Source: Arenibacter sp. 6A1
GTDB taxonomy: Bacteria; Bacteroidota; Bacteroidia; Flavobacteriales; Flavobacteriaceae
Assembly: GCF_012272855.1 (NCBI RefSeq)
Contig: NZ_JAAXCQ010000010.1
Span: 1-64,000 of the forward strand
Reading direction: 5' to 3'
DNA: 64,000 nt
Notes under the pieces: generated by a model
What the model was told of the DNA's origin: nothing
The model's database searches: none
Seen by the model: the letters and a program-made list of their open reading frames with translations, nothing else
Translations under genes and position numbers: made by a program
In this document: piece by piece, positions 28,101-37,029 of the stretch
Layout of the letters: every line of letters starts with the position of its first letter
How positions within the stretch are numbered: the first letter of the stretch is position 1

Positions 28101-29566
28101 CAAAACGAAGGATCAGGCCTATTATGCTTACTGCACTCACCGATGTATTAGGGTTCTTACCTATGGCCATGTCTTCATCGGCAGGGGCAGAAGTACAACG
28201 GCCCTTGGCGACTGTGGTTATAGGGGGACTTTTAACAGCTACCTTGCTTACCCTATTTATTCTCCCCATCTTATACCAATGGGTAGAGAATAGAACAGCA
28301 ATAGAGGCATCGCCAAAAAAAATGGTGCCGGTAACCGTAGTGGTAACATTGTTCTTGCTGCTACCGATTACTTCCATTGCACAACAAACAGTTCCAGTTG
28401 TCGCATCGGAAGGCCAAAGTCTTGCTGAAAAGACCTTTTCAGAAATTTCCTTGCAAGCAGCGATAGAACTAGGCGTCGCTAATTATCCCTTGTTAAAGGC
28501 AAATCAATTGGAAATAGAAAAACAACAGGCTTTAAAAAACACGGTTACGGACCTAGGAACCACCAATTTGTTTACAGGAGGAGAGGAAATTAGGGGGGAT
28601 GATGGAATATATACGATAGTGGGTTTAGGCCAATCCGATATCGATGTTTTTGGGATCGCTCCCAATAAACGTTTACAAAAAACACGTATACAGTTGGCCG
28701 AGACCGCCTATGACCTATCGGAATTAGTGCTGATTAGGGAAGTGAAAAGATCCTGGTCAGCAGCCTTTCAGGCCAATCGGAAATATCGCCTGTATCGCGA
28801 ATTGGATTCGATTTATGACAAATTCCAAAAATCGGTGAGCCTGAATTTCGAGGTGAAGGCAATTTCCAAGTTGGAGTATTCATCGGCAAAAAATCAAGCC
28901 TTACAAATAAACAACAAAAAACAAGAGGCTTATAGTAACTACCAAATAGCCTTGGAGCGACTTAATTTGTGGTTGGTCAGTGATACTTTTTACGATGTGC
29001 CTAAGGGTTTGGACGTATCAGAAACAATGGGTTTGAGAGGTGTTGCTGACTTGGAGAGTCACCCTCAAAATATACTATTCCAAAAGCGTGTCGCCGAAGC
29101 AGTTGGTAATTACAAAGTTTCAAAAGCCAGTATGTTGCCCAAGGTTAGTCTGCAAGCAGGCTGGCAAGAAGAAGGAAATATGAGCAAATATTATAGTTAT
29201 CAGGCCGGTATTTCTATGCCACTATTATCAGGATTGCAAAAGAGAAAAGTTAAGGAAGCTAGGATTGCTGTTGAACAGGCCAAAGAAAATGGCATTATTG
29301 CAGAAAGAAAAATTAAATCCGAATATCAACAAGCCGTATATAACTATCAAAAATGGTTGAGGTCTTGGCAGTTTTATGATCAAGAAGCCCTGCCATTAGC
29401 AAAAGAAAATCGGTTAGGTGGCCTACTGGCGTACCAAGAAGGGGCAATAGATTATTTTGGCTTTACTCAAATTATTAAAGATGCCATCCAGACAGAAATG
29501 GATGCCATGGATGCTTTAAACAATTTCCTAAATACCCGTTTCGAATTAGAGTATTATACCAAATAA
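25193..29566 (+). CDS. CusA/CzcA RND metal pump fused to a TolC-like domain
   Basis: A 1457-aa fusion. Residues 1 to about 1035 are a complete heavy-metal RND pump with 12 helices and two large periplasmic loops (IDAVPDITNNQVQV near the start, DFGIIVDGAVIIVEG in helix 4, GGEFIPQLDEGDIAF before the second loop). After a hydrophobic signal-like helix (about 1044-1065, ending SIAQQ), residues 1070-1457 form a TolC/CusC-type outer-membrane factor domain, beginning ISLQAAIELGVANYPLLKAN. The family exports Cu(I)/Ag(I) or Zn/Co/Cd by proton antiport. The fused order requires the TolC part to be periplasmic, perhaps after cleavage at the internal signal. The adaptor gene follows by 49 bases. Confidence 0.9.
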   Translation: MINRIIDYSIDNKFIIGLLTFALIGAGIWSMTQVPIDAVPDITNNQVQVITQSPNLGTEDIELFVTYPVEVAMSNLPKVHEIRSISRFGLSVVTIVFDDDMGNYLPRQLVAEKLKEVQEQIPSGFGKPEMGPISTGLGEIYQYTLEVSKDFKDQYTLTELRTMQDWIIRRQMAMVPGVVEVNAFGGTQKQYEVAVDPNELNAIGVTITEIFTALENNNQNTGGAYIERNHQANFIRGEGLARSIGDIENIVVKTHNGIPIKIRDVGEVSLGSAVRYGALTKDGKGEAVGGMILMLKGANSNQVVTKVKHRIEQIQKSMPEGVTITPFLDRSTLITETTGTITGNLLEGGLIVIFVLVLLLGNWRGGLIVASTIPLSLLFAFILMNVFDVWANLMSLGAIDFGIIVDGAVIIVEGSVFLMYSYVVKKKIITKDTQNEIAGKAAKKMMNAAFFGQLIILIVFLPILALEGVEGKMFRPMALTFIFAMIGAMILCLTYVPMVSALFLKAPKRTKESYGDKFVHWVQRKYEPILAKALTKGKLIIGSSIVLFALAVFMFTRMGGEFIPQLDEGDIAFHALLKPGSSLSETVETTTKIEQIVMAQFPEVETVVSRIGVADVPTDPMPMDIADVFVIMKPIKEWTSTTSKDEMVTLMKNAVSILPGVNFEFTQPIEMRFNELLTGVREDVAIKLFGEDLEILAIKAEEIGRLIATVPGVADMKVEAIDGLPQITIDYDRGKLAQYGLNITAVNSIVQAAFAGAKAGVVFEGEKRFDLVVRLNKENRSSITDIQNLYINLSNGSQIPLSEIAKVSYEPGPMQISRDNTNRRTYVGINIRDRDVKSVVKDIQAILERELDLPPGYFIRYGGAFENLERASNKLITVVPIALLLIFVLIYLALKSFPQTLMIYVAIPMATIGGVFALWIRDMPFSISAGIGFIVLFGVAVLNGLVMISGLNELKEEGSTSLKERIFEGTKRRIRPIMLTALTDVLGFLPMAMSSSAGAEVQRPLATVVIGGLLTATLLTLFILPILYQWVENRTAIEASPKKMVPVTVVVTLFLLLPITSIAQQTVPVVASEGQSLAEKTFSEISLQAAIELGVANYPLLKANQLEIEKQQALKNTVTDLGTTNLFTGGEEIRGDDGIYTIVGLGQSDIDVFGIAPNKRLQKTRIQLAETAYDLSELVLIREVKRSWSAAFQANRKYRLYRELDSIYDKFQKSVSLNFEVKAISKLEYSSAKNQALQINNKKQEAYSNYQIALERLNLWLVSDTFYDVPKGLDVSETMGLRGVADLESHPQNILFQKRVAEAVGNYKVSKASMLPKVSLQAGWQEEGNMSKYYSYQAGISMPLLSGLQKRKVKEARIAVEQAKENGIIAERKIKSEYQQAVYNYQKWLRSWQFYDQEALPLAKENRLGGLLAYQEGAIDYFGFTQIIKDAIQTEMDAMDALNNFLNTRFELEYYTK

Positions 29567-29615
29567 AACTTCTCTTAGAGGACAGATTAGAATACATAAA
29601 ATTAAAAATACAGAG

Positions 29616-30830
29616 ATGCAAATAAAAAAAATATCTATCTATAAAATGGTATTCCTAGCTATGCTGGCTTTTGGAATTACCGCTTGTGGCAACAGTAAGC
29701 CAACCGATATAAAACACGAGAGAGATAAGAGCGAGACTCCATTAGCGAAAAAAGACCTCCATAAGGAAGGAAAAGAGGAAGTGATGCTAACCAACCAGCA
29801 GTTTGAAGCCTTACAATTAAAAATTGATACGGTAAGTAGCCGAAATATGTCCGCTTTCCTAGCTGCTAATGGTCAGTTAGAAGTACCGCCGCAAAATGAG
29901 GCAATAATAACTTCGGTAATAGGGGCCAATGTGGTTGCTATAGAAGTGATAGAAGGAGATAAGGTCAAAAAAGGGCAAGTGGTAGCCTATTTATCACACC
30001 CCAATATAATCCAAAAACAAACCGACTACCTAAATGCTTATAACAATAATAAATTTCTTAAAACGGAATTTGAAAGACAAAAGAAACTGTTCGAGGGCGG
30101 CGTTGCTTCCGGAATGAATTTTCAAAAAGCTGAAGCCGAATATAAAGTCGCCGAGGCTATGGTAAATGGATTGGCAGCACAATTGCTTCAATTAAATATA
30201 AGTGTCGGCGGACTTCAAAAAGGCCATATTTATCAACGCATTAGCCTACGGAGTCCTATTGGTGGCTATGTGCAGGATGTAGCCGTGAAAACAGGACAAT
30301 ACGTAGATCCACAGACGGCCTTGTTAGAAGTCGTAAATACCGACCATGTGCATGCCGATTTGATGGTTTTTGAAAAGGATGTACATAAAATAAAGGAAGG
30401 CCAAACGGTACGATTTAAAGTGCAATCTCCAGATGGAGAAGAACTGACCGCTACAATATTTTCTATAAGCAAAACATTCGAAAAAGAACCAAAGGCCTTG
30501 CATGTACATGCCGATATTGAAAATAAGGAAGCCCTCTTAATTCCTGGAATGTATATTAAAGGTCGTATTGAAACTGGAAATGTGAAAACCCTCGCATTTC
30601 CAGAAAGTGCCATTAGTAGGGAGGGGGATAAATTCTTTGTTTTTTCCGCGGAAAAGGAAGGAGACGATTGGCGTTTTGTGCCAATAGAAGTAACTTTAGG
30701 GGAAAATGACGGGGAATGGATTGCAGTAAGATTTTTGCAATCAGTACAACCAAGTACATTATTTGCCCAAAACAATGCCTATTATTTAATGGCTGAAATG
30801 AAAAAGGAAGAAGCAGAACATACACACTAA
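29616..30830 (+). CDS. CusB/CzcB-type periplasmic adaptor lipoprotein
   Basis: A 404-aa membrane-fusion lipoprotein (lipobox ITAC, Cys24). It has the lipoyl and beta-barrel halves of RND adaptors: IITSVIGANVVAIEVIEGDKV, a helical hairpin at about 130-195, then LRSPIGGYVQDVAVKTGQYV. A His-rich end (EEAEHTH) could bind metal. It links the pump to its outer-membrane part. The fur-family gene begins 4 bases after its stop, so the three genes form one operon. Confidence 0.9.
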   Translation: MQIKKISIYKMVFLAMLAFGITACGNSKPTDIKHERDKSETPLAKKDLHKEGKEEVMLTNQQFEALQLKIDTVSSRNMSAFLAANGQLEVPPQNEAIITSVIGANVVAIEVIEGDKVKKGQVVAYLSHPNIIQKQTDYLNAYNNNKFLKTEFERQKKLFEGGVASGMNFQKAEAEYKVAEAMVNGLAAQLLQLNISVGGLQKGHIYQRISLRSPIGGYVQDVAVKTGQYVDPQTALLEVVNTDHVHADLMVFEKDVHKIKEGQTVRFKVQSPDGEELTATIFSISKTFEKEPKALHVHADIENKEALLIPGMYIKGRIETGNVKTLAFPESAISREGDKFFVFSAEKEGDDWRFVPIEVTLGENDGEWIAVRFLQSVQPSTLFAQNNAYYLMAEMKKEEAEHTH

Positions 30831-30834
30831 GACC

Positions 30835-31254
30835 ATGGCTGAAATAGAAGATTATTTACAACAAAAAGAAATACGCCCCACAGCCATGAGAATGCTTATT
30901 TATAAGTATCTCGCCGCTCAAAACATAGCTAGTGCCTTGGTAGATATAGAAAATGCTTTCGATAAAGCAGATAGAACAACCTTGTATCGGACTATGAAGA
31001 CCTTTGAAAAAAAAGGTATTGTACATCAGATCAATGATGGATCTGGAACCCCTAAATATGCCATGTGCGAACAAGATTGTAATTGCGAGATAGATAATGA
31101 TCTTCACCTCCATTTTCATTGTACCAAATGTGGTGAAACTGTTTGTTTAACCGACTATAAAATCCCTAATGTAAGTTTGCCAAAAGGGTATTTGGCAGAA
31201 GATATGAATCTATTGGTCAAAGGCATTTGTGACAAATGCAATGGGAAAAAATAA
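30835..31254 (+). CDS. Fur-family transcriptional regulator
   Basis: A 139-aa Fur/Zur/PerR-type regulator with winged helix at residues 10-75 (RPTAMRMLIYKYL, ADRTTLYRTMKTFEKKG), a His-rich regulatory segment (DLHLHFHCTKCGETVCL) and a second CxxC (GICDKC). The two CxxC pairs form the structural zinc site. Being last in the pump operon, it most likely senses the exported metal or zinc and represses the operon. No clear operator could be picked out. Confidence 0.88.
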   Translation: MAEIEDYLQQKEIRPTAMRMLIYKYLAAQNIASALVDIENAFDKADRTTLYRTMKTFEKKGIVHQINDGSGTPKYAMCEQDCNCEIDNDLHLHFHCTKCGETVCLTDYKIPNVSLPKGYLAEDMNLLVKGICDKCNGKK

Positions 31255-31322
31255 TGCTTGGGAAAATGAATAATAAACACAGCTCATGACTGTTTTTATT
31301 TGAAACCTTGTAAATTGATCTT

Positions 31323-31357
31323 ATGCAAATCTATCCACTTCCGGATAGATTTGCATT
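31323..31357. terminator. Bidirectional terminator
   Basis: Stem TGCAAATCTATCC/GGATAGATTTGCA with a short loop and TTTTAT after it, between the converging fur and thioesterase genes. Confidence 0.75.
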
Positions 31358-31444
31358 TTATAAGTTTAGCATTAAAAATGTTTGCCTAATTTTAAGGAAT
31401 AGTTTGTAAGCGATTGATGTCGCAAATGTTCTTATAAAGCCATC

Positions 31445-32308
31445 TTACCCCTTTATTTGCCGCATCAGCCCTTCTTGGGCTACGGAAGCAACCAAAACCC
31501 CGTTTTTGTCAAAAATACTTCCCCTAGAGAAACCTCTAGCATTGGAGGCACTAGGACTATCCATAGCGTACAATAACCAATCATCAATCTTAAAATCGCG
31601 ATGAAACCATATGGCGTGATCTAAACTGGCATAAAACGTCCTTGAGGGACTTAGCTGTTCCCGATGGGGTAGAGAAGCGGTCATCAATATATTATAATCG
31701 GAGGCATAGGCCAAAATTTGTTGTTGAAGCGGTAAACTAGCCTTTATGGGTTGGGTGGTGCGCATCCACATATGGTTCAAAGGAGGGCCGTTTTTTACAA
31801 GTTTATAGGTTAACCGATCAGTAGGCTTAAATTCAAATATCTTTGGATGAGTGCTTTTAATAATCTCATAAGTCTCGGGGTCCGTATTTTTCATCGCCAA
31901 TATCTGTTCCATACTCGTCATTAATTGATCAGGATTAAGGACGTTGGGCATGTTAATTTGATGATCTGGGCCCTCTTCAGCCACTTGAAAAGAAGCAGAC
32001 ATATTAAAGATGGCCTTTCCATTTTGCTTGGCCACCACTCGTCTAGTAGTAAAACTATTTCCATCTCTAATGTTGTCTACCTCATAAGTAATAGGAATAT
32101 CCAAATCTCCTCCTAAAATAAAATATCCGTGCATGGAATGGGCTATCCTATCCTTGGCTACAGTTTGGTACGCAGCATATAAGGATTGTCCTAAAACCTG
32201 ACCTCCAAATACGCGTCCCCAAGGAGCCTGGTAGTTTTGTCCTATAAAGGTTTGGTCATTAATACGCTCTAAGCTAAGTAAGTTTATGAGGTCTTCTAGT
32301 TGATTCAT
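31445..32308 (-). CDS. tesB: Acyl-CoA thioesterase II
   Basis: A 287-aa double hot-dog thioesterase. I prefer the start at 32308 (MNQLEDLINLLSLERIN), since an earlier start would overlap the preceding gene. Family marks are FGGQVLGQSLYAA, MHGYFILGGD, SLDHAIWFH with the catalytic Asp, and VASVAQEGL with the catalytic Gln. It hydrolyses acyl-CoA to free acid and CoA. It is last in the carboxylase operon, 28 bases after the carboxyltransferase gene. It may drain excess acyl-CoA when the carboxylase is overloaded. Confidence 0.9.
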   Translation of the reverse strand: MNQLEDLINLLSLERINDQTFIGQNYQAPWGRVFGGQVLGQSLYAAYQTVAKDRIAHSMHGYFILGGDLDIPITYEVDNIRDGNSFTTRRVVAKQNGKAIFNMSASFQVAEEGPDHQINMPNVLNPDQLMTSMEQILAMKNTDPETYEIIKSTHPKIFEFKPTDRLTYKLVKNGPPLNHMWMRTTQPIKASLPLQQQILAYASDYNILMTASLPHREQLSPSRTFYASLDHAIWFHRDFKIDDWLLYAMDSPSASNARGFSRGSIFDKNGVLVASVAQEGLMRQIKG

Positions 32309-32336
32309 AAGGTGTTGTGGGATTATATTTTTAGGG

Positions 32337-33878
32337 TTACAAGGGGATATTTCCATGTTTTTTCTTAGGAAGGTTTACCACCTTATTGGCTAACAAGGCA
32401 TAGGCTTTTATAAGTTTTCGTCTTGTATCCTTCGGATAGATTACTTCATCAATAAACCCTCTTTCGGCAGCACTGTAGGGGTTGGCAAATTTATCGGCAT
32501 ATTCCTGTTCTTTCTCACGTAATTTTTCTTCGGGGTCCTGTGCCGAATTAATTTCTTTTTTAAAAATAATTTCACTGGCTCCCTTGGCACCCATGACTGC
32601 GATTTCGGCCCCGGGCCAAGCATAATTTAAATCGGCTCCTATATGCTTAGAATTCATAACGTCATAGGCTCCGCCATACGCCTTTCTGGTAATTACAGTA
32701 ACCTTAGGTACGGTAGCTTCGCTAAGGGCGTACAATAACTTGGCACCATTGGTGATAATACCGTTCCATTCCTGATCGGTACCAGGAAGGAAACCTGGGA
32801 CATCGACCAATACCAACAAAGGAATATTAAAACAATCGCAAAAACGAGTAAATCGGGCCGCTTTTTTAGAACTGTTTACATCCAAAACTCCCGCTAATTG
32901 CATGGGTTGATTGGCAACAATACCGATACTCCTGCCTGCTAACCTGCCAAAACCGACAACGATATTTTCGGCATAGTCTTTATGGATTTCAAAAAAAGAC
33001 TCCCTATCTATAATTTCATGGATAACATGCCTCATATTATAGGGCTGATTGGCATTTTCAGGGATGATGTTTTCCAAGGCTTTCCTAGTTTCGTCCTCTA
33101 TGGAATAGTCTAACGGTTTTGGAGATTCCTCACAATTTTGAGGGAAATAGCTAATAAGTTGTCGCAGCTGCTGTATGCATTCGATATCGTTTTCTGCCGT
33201 TACATGGGTAACCCCAGATTTGGTAGCATGGGTAAGGGCACCGCCTAGCTCCTCCGAAGTAACGGTTTCATTAGTGACGGTTTTTACCACATTAGGACCT
33301 GTAACGAACATATAACTAGAGTTTTCTACCATCAGGGTAAAGTCTGTCATGGCAGGGGAATAAACCGCCCCTCCCGCACAGGGCCCCATAATTGCCGATA
33401 ATTGTGGAACAACCCCAGAGGCCATTACATTCCTATGGAAGATATCGGCATAGCCTCCCAAGGACCGCACTCCTTCTTGTATCCTGGCACCGCCACTATC
33501 GTTTAAGCCAATTATCGGAACACCGATTTTCATGGCCATATCCATTATTTTACATATTTTTTCGGCATGGGTCTCGGAAAGTGATCCGCCAAAAACAGTG
33601 AAATCTTGTGCAAACACACATACCTGTCGCCCAGCAATGGTGCCATAGCCAGTAACAACCCCATCGCCATAAATAACATTCTTCTCCATACCAAAATCGG
33701 TCGTCCTATGCGTAACCAAAGCTCCCATTTCTTCAAAAGACCCATCGTCTAATAAAAAATGCAGTCGTTCACGGGCCGTTAGTTTGCCTTTGCCGTGTTG
33801 GGTTTCTATACGTTTTAGACCACCTCCTAATTGGGCTTTGGCTATTTTGTCTTCTAGTATTTTTATTTTGTTCTTCAT
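32337..33878 (-). CDS. pccB: Acyl-CoA carboxylase carboxyltransferase (propionyl-CoA type)
   Basis: A 513-aa carboxyltransferase beta subunit with two crotonase-like halves. Visible blocks are [14 protein letters not shown], the oxyanion hole glycines in [17 protein letters not shown] and [15 protein letters not shown], and VDVPGFLPG in the second half. The Asp in AYGGAYDVM is the residue that favours propionyl-CoA over acetyl-CoA in characterised enzymes. It transfers the carboxyl group from biotin to propionyl-CoA, giving methylmalonyl-CoA. The biotin carboxylase gene ends 6 bases upstream. Confidence 0.88.
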   Translation of the reverse strand: MKNKIKILEDKIAKAQLGGGLKRIETQHGKGKLTARERLHFLLDDGSFEEMGALVTHRTTDFGMEKNVIYGDGVVTGYGTIAGRQVCVFAQDFTVFGGSLSETHAEKICKIMDMAMKIGVPIIGLNDSGGARIQEGVRSLGGYADIFHRNVMASGVVPQLSAIMGPCAGGAVYSPAMTDFTLMVENSSYMFVTGPNVVKTVTNETVTSEELGGALTHATKSGVTHVTAENDIECIQQLRQLISYFPQNCEESPKPLDYSIEDETRKALENIIPENANQPYNMRHVIHEIIDRESFFEIHKDYAENIVVGFGRLAGRSIGIVANQPMQLAGVLDVNSSKKAARFTRFCDCFNIPLLVLVDVPGFLPGTDQEWNGIITNGAKLLYALSEATVPKVTVITRKAYGGAYDVMNSKHIGADLNYAWPGAEIAVMGAKGASEIIFKKEINSAQDPEEKLREKEQEYADKFANPYSAAERGFIDEVIYPKDTRRKLIKAYALLANKVVNLPKKKHGNIPL

Positions 33879-33884
33879 TAAATC

Positions 33885-35363
33885 CTACTTTATGGTTCTT
33901 TTTAACAGCCAGTTAGATTGCTCGTTCGCAGGGACCTTTAATTTGTCTTTAAATTCAAGGAATAATTTTAATCCCATTGCCGCCGCTATGTGGCGTTCCT
34001 TATCGTATTGGGCCAACAAAAGCTCTGGGGTGTAGTGATTCGCTACAAAATGAGTGTTGAAGTTTCCCGATGTAAAAGCTTGATGGCGGAAGACAAATTT
34101 ACCAAAGGGAAGGGTGGTAGCAACGCCCTTGATTTTATATGCATCTATGGCTTCCAACATCAGCTGTATGGCTTCGGACCGGGTGTTGCCATACGTGATC
34201 AATTTGGCCAACATAGGATCGTAATAAATAGGGATGGTCATGCCTTCTTCAAACCCATCATCAACCCGGATGCCAATCCCTACAGGGCAAACGTAGGTTT
34301 TAAGAGTACCTATACTAGGGGAAAAATTATCCACGGGGTCTTCGGCATATACGCGGAGCTCTAAAGCATGTCCTTTTATGCTCACATCGTTTTGTCCCAG
34401 TTGTAGTACTTCGTTATTTGCTATTTTCAGTTGTTGTTCTACTAGGTCTACTTGGGTAATCAGTTCGGTAACCGGGTGCTCTACCTGTAAGCGAGTGTTC
34501 ATTTCTAAGAAATAAAAATTCTTGTCCTTATCCATTAAAAACTCTACCGTTCCGGCACCTACGTAATTACAGGCCTTGGCAACCTTTACAGCCGCTGCCC
34601 CCATGGCAGCTCTTATTTCGGAAGTAATAAATACAGAAGGAGCTTCTTCGACAACCTTCTGGTGTCTACGCTGAATACTGCATTCCCGTTCAAATAGATG
34701 TATTATATTTCCCTTGGTATCGGCTAAAATTTGAATTTCGATATGCCGAGGTGCTTCGATATATTTTTCAATGAAGACCGCACCGTTTCCGAAAGCTGCC
34801 GTTGCTTCGCTAATAGCACGTTTCATTTGGCCCGGCAGTTCTTCCGATTCATGGACTACACGCATTCCTTTTCCTCCTCCTCCGGCAGAAGCCTTTATCA
34901 AAATAGGGAACCCGATTTCTTTGGATATTTCTTGGGCGAGTGAAATATCGGTAATCGCGGTTTCTATACCCGGAACCATAGGGATATCATACTTTTTTAC
35001 GGCTTCTTTTGCAGCCAATTTATCGCCCATGATCTTTATGGCATGGGTGGGTGGACCTATAAAAGTAATGCCGTTATCGGATACCATTTGAGCAAAAGTG
35101 GCATTTTCACTTAAAAATCCGTACCCAGGGTGTATGGCATCGGCACCGGTTTTTAAAGCTGCATGGATTATTTTATCCTTGGCCAAGTACGATTCGGAAG
35201 AAACTGAATTTCCTAAAAATACCGCTTCATCGGCATAGCGTACATGAGGTGCATTTCGGTCGGCTTCGGAATAAACAGCCACGGTACCAATACCCATTTT
35301 TTTGGCCGTCTTCATAACCCGTAACGCTATTTCCCCTCGGTTGGCAATTAAGATTTTTTTCAT
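33885..35363 (-). CDS. accC: Biotin carboxylase subunit of acyl-CoA carboxylase
   Basis: A 492-aa ATP-grasp enzyme that carboxylates biotin with ATP and bicarbonate. The start at 35363 (MKKILIANRGEIALRVMKTA) matches the family; an earlier in-frame ATG would overlap the carrier gene. Marks are the Gly-rich ATP loop SAGGGGKGMRVV, EMNTRLQVEHPVTE with the catalytic Glu and Arg, and VDDGFEEGMTIPIYYDPML in the C-terminal part. It lacks the biotin-carrier domain, which is encoded by the separate upstream gene. Confidence 0.9.
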   Translation of the reverse strand: MKKILIANRGEIALRVMKTAKKMGIGTVAVYSEADRNAPHVRYADEAVFLGNSVSSESYLAKDKIIHAALKTGADAIHPGYGFLSENATFAQMVSDNGITFIGPPTHAIKIMGDKLAAKEAVKKYDIPMVPGIETAITDISLAQEISKEIGFPILIKASAGGGGKGMRVVHESEELPGQMKRAISEATAAFGNGAVFIEKYIEAPRHIEIQILADTKGNIIHLFERECSIQRRHQKVVEEAPSVFITSEIRAAMGAAAVKVAKACNYVGAGTVEFLMDKDKNFYFLEMNTRLQVEHPVTELITQVDLVEQQLKIANNEVLQLGQNDVSIKGHALELRVYAEDPVDNFSPSIGTLKTYVCPVGIGIRVDDGFEEGMTIPIYYDPMLAKLITYGNTRSEAIQLMLEAIDAYKIKGVATTLPFGKFVFRHQAFTSGNFNTHFVANHYTPELLLAQYDKERHIAAAMGLKLFLEFKDKLKVPANEQSNWLLKRTIK

Positions 35364-35385
35364 GGTTTTGATTTCAAACGTTTCC

Positions 35386-35865
35386 CTAATCGATTTCAAT
35401 AATAATTTGACCCTTTTCTACCGTTTCATTTTTAAGGACCGATATGGTTTTAACGATACCTTCCCCAGTAGAAGTGATGATGTTTTCCATTTTCATGGCC
35501 GATAATACCAAAAGTGGCGTGCCTTTGCTGATCTCTTGTCCTTCACTGACCATGATATCTATAATTAAGCCGGGCATAGGGGCTTTTATATTGTTTATTT
35601 TATGCGCTTTTTGGGTTAATAATCCCATTTGCTTAACCTTTAAATCGTATTCATCCTCTAATACCAATTCATAGGTATTGCCATTAACTTCAATAGACAT
35701 TGTTTTAGTCATAAAATCGAACGCTATAACCCGGATTGCATAAGATTTCTCTTCGTGCAAAACATGGTATTTCGAAGTTTTGGTTGGAATAACATCTAAA
35801 GACAATATATCTTTTTGGGAAAGGCAAAATTGTTCGTTATCAATAGTAATGGTATAGTTGGTCAT
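35386..35865 (-). CDS. Biotin carrier protein
   Basis: A 159-aa protein ending in a biotinyl domain (about residues 90-159) with VLSAMKMENI, where the Lys between the two Met is biotinylated. The N-terminal part carries a mostly beta linker that docks to the carboxylase subunits in pyruvate/propionyl carboxylases. It is first in the minus-strand operon carrier, biotin carboxylase, carboxyltransferase, thioesterase, with 22 bases to the next start. Confidence 0.9.
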   Translation of the reverse strand: MTNYTITIDNEQFCLSQKDILSLDVIPTKTSKYHVLHEEKSYAIRVIAFDFMTKTMSIEVNGNTYELVLEDEYDLKVKQMGLLTQKAHKINNIKAPMPGLIIDIMVSEGQEISKGTPLLVLSAMKMENIITSTGEGIVKTISVLKNETVEKGQIIIEID

Positions 35866-35883
35866 GTTATACTGTTTTTTTAA

Positions 35884-36033
35884 TCGATTAAAACAAGTGT
35901 TAAGATCAATGGAAACCTTACCATCTAAGATATAGAAAAGATTTTACAAGAACTTGGAGAAGAGTGCAATTTCGATGTTTTGGAAATCGGGGAAGGCTAT
36001 CTTAAACCAATATTATTGTATGAAAGTTTATGA
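35884..36033 (+). pseudogene. Possible coding fossil with an in-frame stop
   Basis: One plus-strand frame reads SIKTSVKINGNLTI, a TAA at 35926-35928, then DIEKILQELGEECNFDVLEI and GEGYLKPILLYESL before a TGA at 36031. The composition (amphipathic, Glu/Leu/Ile rich) looks like real protein, but there is no start codon and no complete gene. I do not recognise it. The rest of 35866-36421 holds no gene apart from the nos promoter. Confidence 0.35.
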
Positions 36034-36347
36034 AGGAGTAGAGAGGTTTTGGTTGTTTATTAAATTCTACAAAAGAATAAGCCACTAACTTATATAAAGC
36101 AGAATCCTTATCAATCTACATCAAGCTTCGAGTGAAATAGCTGCGTTTAGGGGTTTCATTGAGCAGTCATTAATTGGTTCAATTAAAGTAATTGGATGTT
36201 TTTTTAGGGTCATGACTGCAATGTTAGGAAGTATTTTTAATTCAAATTTCACTTCCAAACATTCTTAAAGAGCGAGCAGTTGTTGTTGTTCGAACGCTTT
36301 TAAATAGGGGATCAGAGACTGGTCAAAAAAAAGACAAATTTATCCTG

Positions 36348-36394
36348 AATATGACTTTTGTCATATTTTTTCTACTAATGCAGCCATAATTTTG
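36348..36394 (+). promoter_or_regulatory. Crp/Fnr-type site and -7 box of the nos operon
   Basis: The perfect palindrome AATATGACTTTTGTCATATT (36348-36367; core TGAC-N4-GTCA) is centred 36.5 bases before the end of TAATTTTG (36387-36394), a perfect TAnnTTTG box. This places the site near -42 from the predicted start, the class II position for Fnr-like activators. No -33 TTG is present at the usual distance. The target is the cytochrome gene at 36422. Confidence 0.78.
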
Positions 36395-36421
36395 ACCAGA
36401 ATTCAATAAACAATCAATCCT

Positions 36422-36931
36422 ATGAAAATAATATTAAGAAGTAACGCAGTTCTTTTCTCTGTTTTATTAATGAGTTGCGGTGGCAAAGAAGAAAAGAGAA
36501 AGGATGGGTTTAGCCTTGATAGAGCAAAATCCAAAACTGAGCAAGCTGTTGCAAAAACGGAAAATAAAAGTACCGTAAAAGCATCTGAAACGATCGATCT
36601 AACCAATAAAGGGGTTGGTCCTATCAAATCGGTAAGCCTAGGGGCAGAAATAGATACTGATATGGCCAAGCAAGGAGAAGAGGTCTTTAAACAAATGTGT
36701 ATGGCTTGTCATAGAGTTGGTAAAAAGTTTATCGGGCCGGCACCTGATGGGATTTTAAAACGACGTACCCCAGAATGGGTTATGAACATGATCTTGAATC
36801 CTGATGGTATGGTTAAGGAAGATCCGTTGGCAAAAGAATTGCTGCAAGAATTTAACGGTTCGCCAATGGCTAACCAAGGGCTTACAGAAGATCAGGCGAG
36901 AGCCGTAGTAGAATACTTTAGAACCCTTTAA
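36422..36931 (+). CDS. Cytochrome c lipoprotein of the nos cluster
   Basis: A 169-aa lipoprotein (lipobox LMSC, Cys19) with a charged linker to about residue 75 and a class I cytochrome c domain with the haem site CMACH. The likely axial Met lies in FNGSPMANQGLTEDQ. It is the first gene of the nos operon and probably delivers electrons to NosZ in the periplasm. Flavobacterial nos clusters commonly carry such a lipoprotein cytochrome. Confidence 0.88.
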   Translation: MKIILRSNAVLFSVLLMSCGGKEEKRKDGFSLDRAKSKTEQAVAKTENKSTVKASETIDLTNKGVGPIKSVSLGAEIDTDMAKQGEEVFKQMCMACHRVGKKFIGPAPDGILKRRTPEWVMNMILNPDGMVKEDPLAKELLQEFNGSPMANQGLTEDQARAVVEYFRTL

Positions 36932-37029
36932 TATTCAATTATAAAATAAGCATGACCGAAAACTAGTCGCACATAAGAAAGAAGATATATGAGTTACATA
37001 TAACCGTTAAAACCAATAAAGAGCTACAT

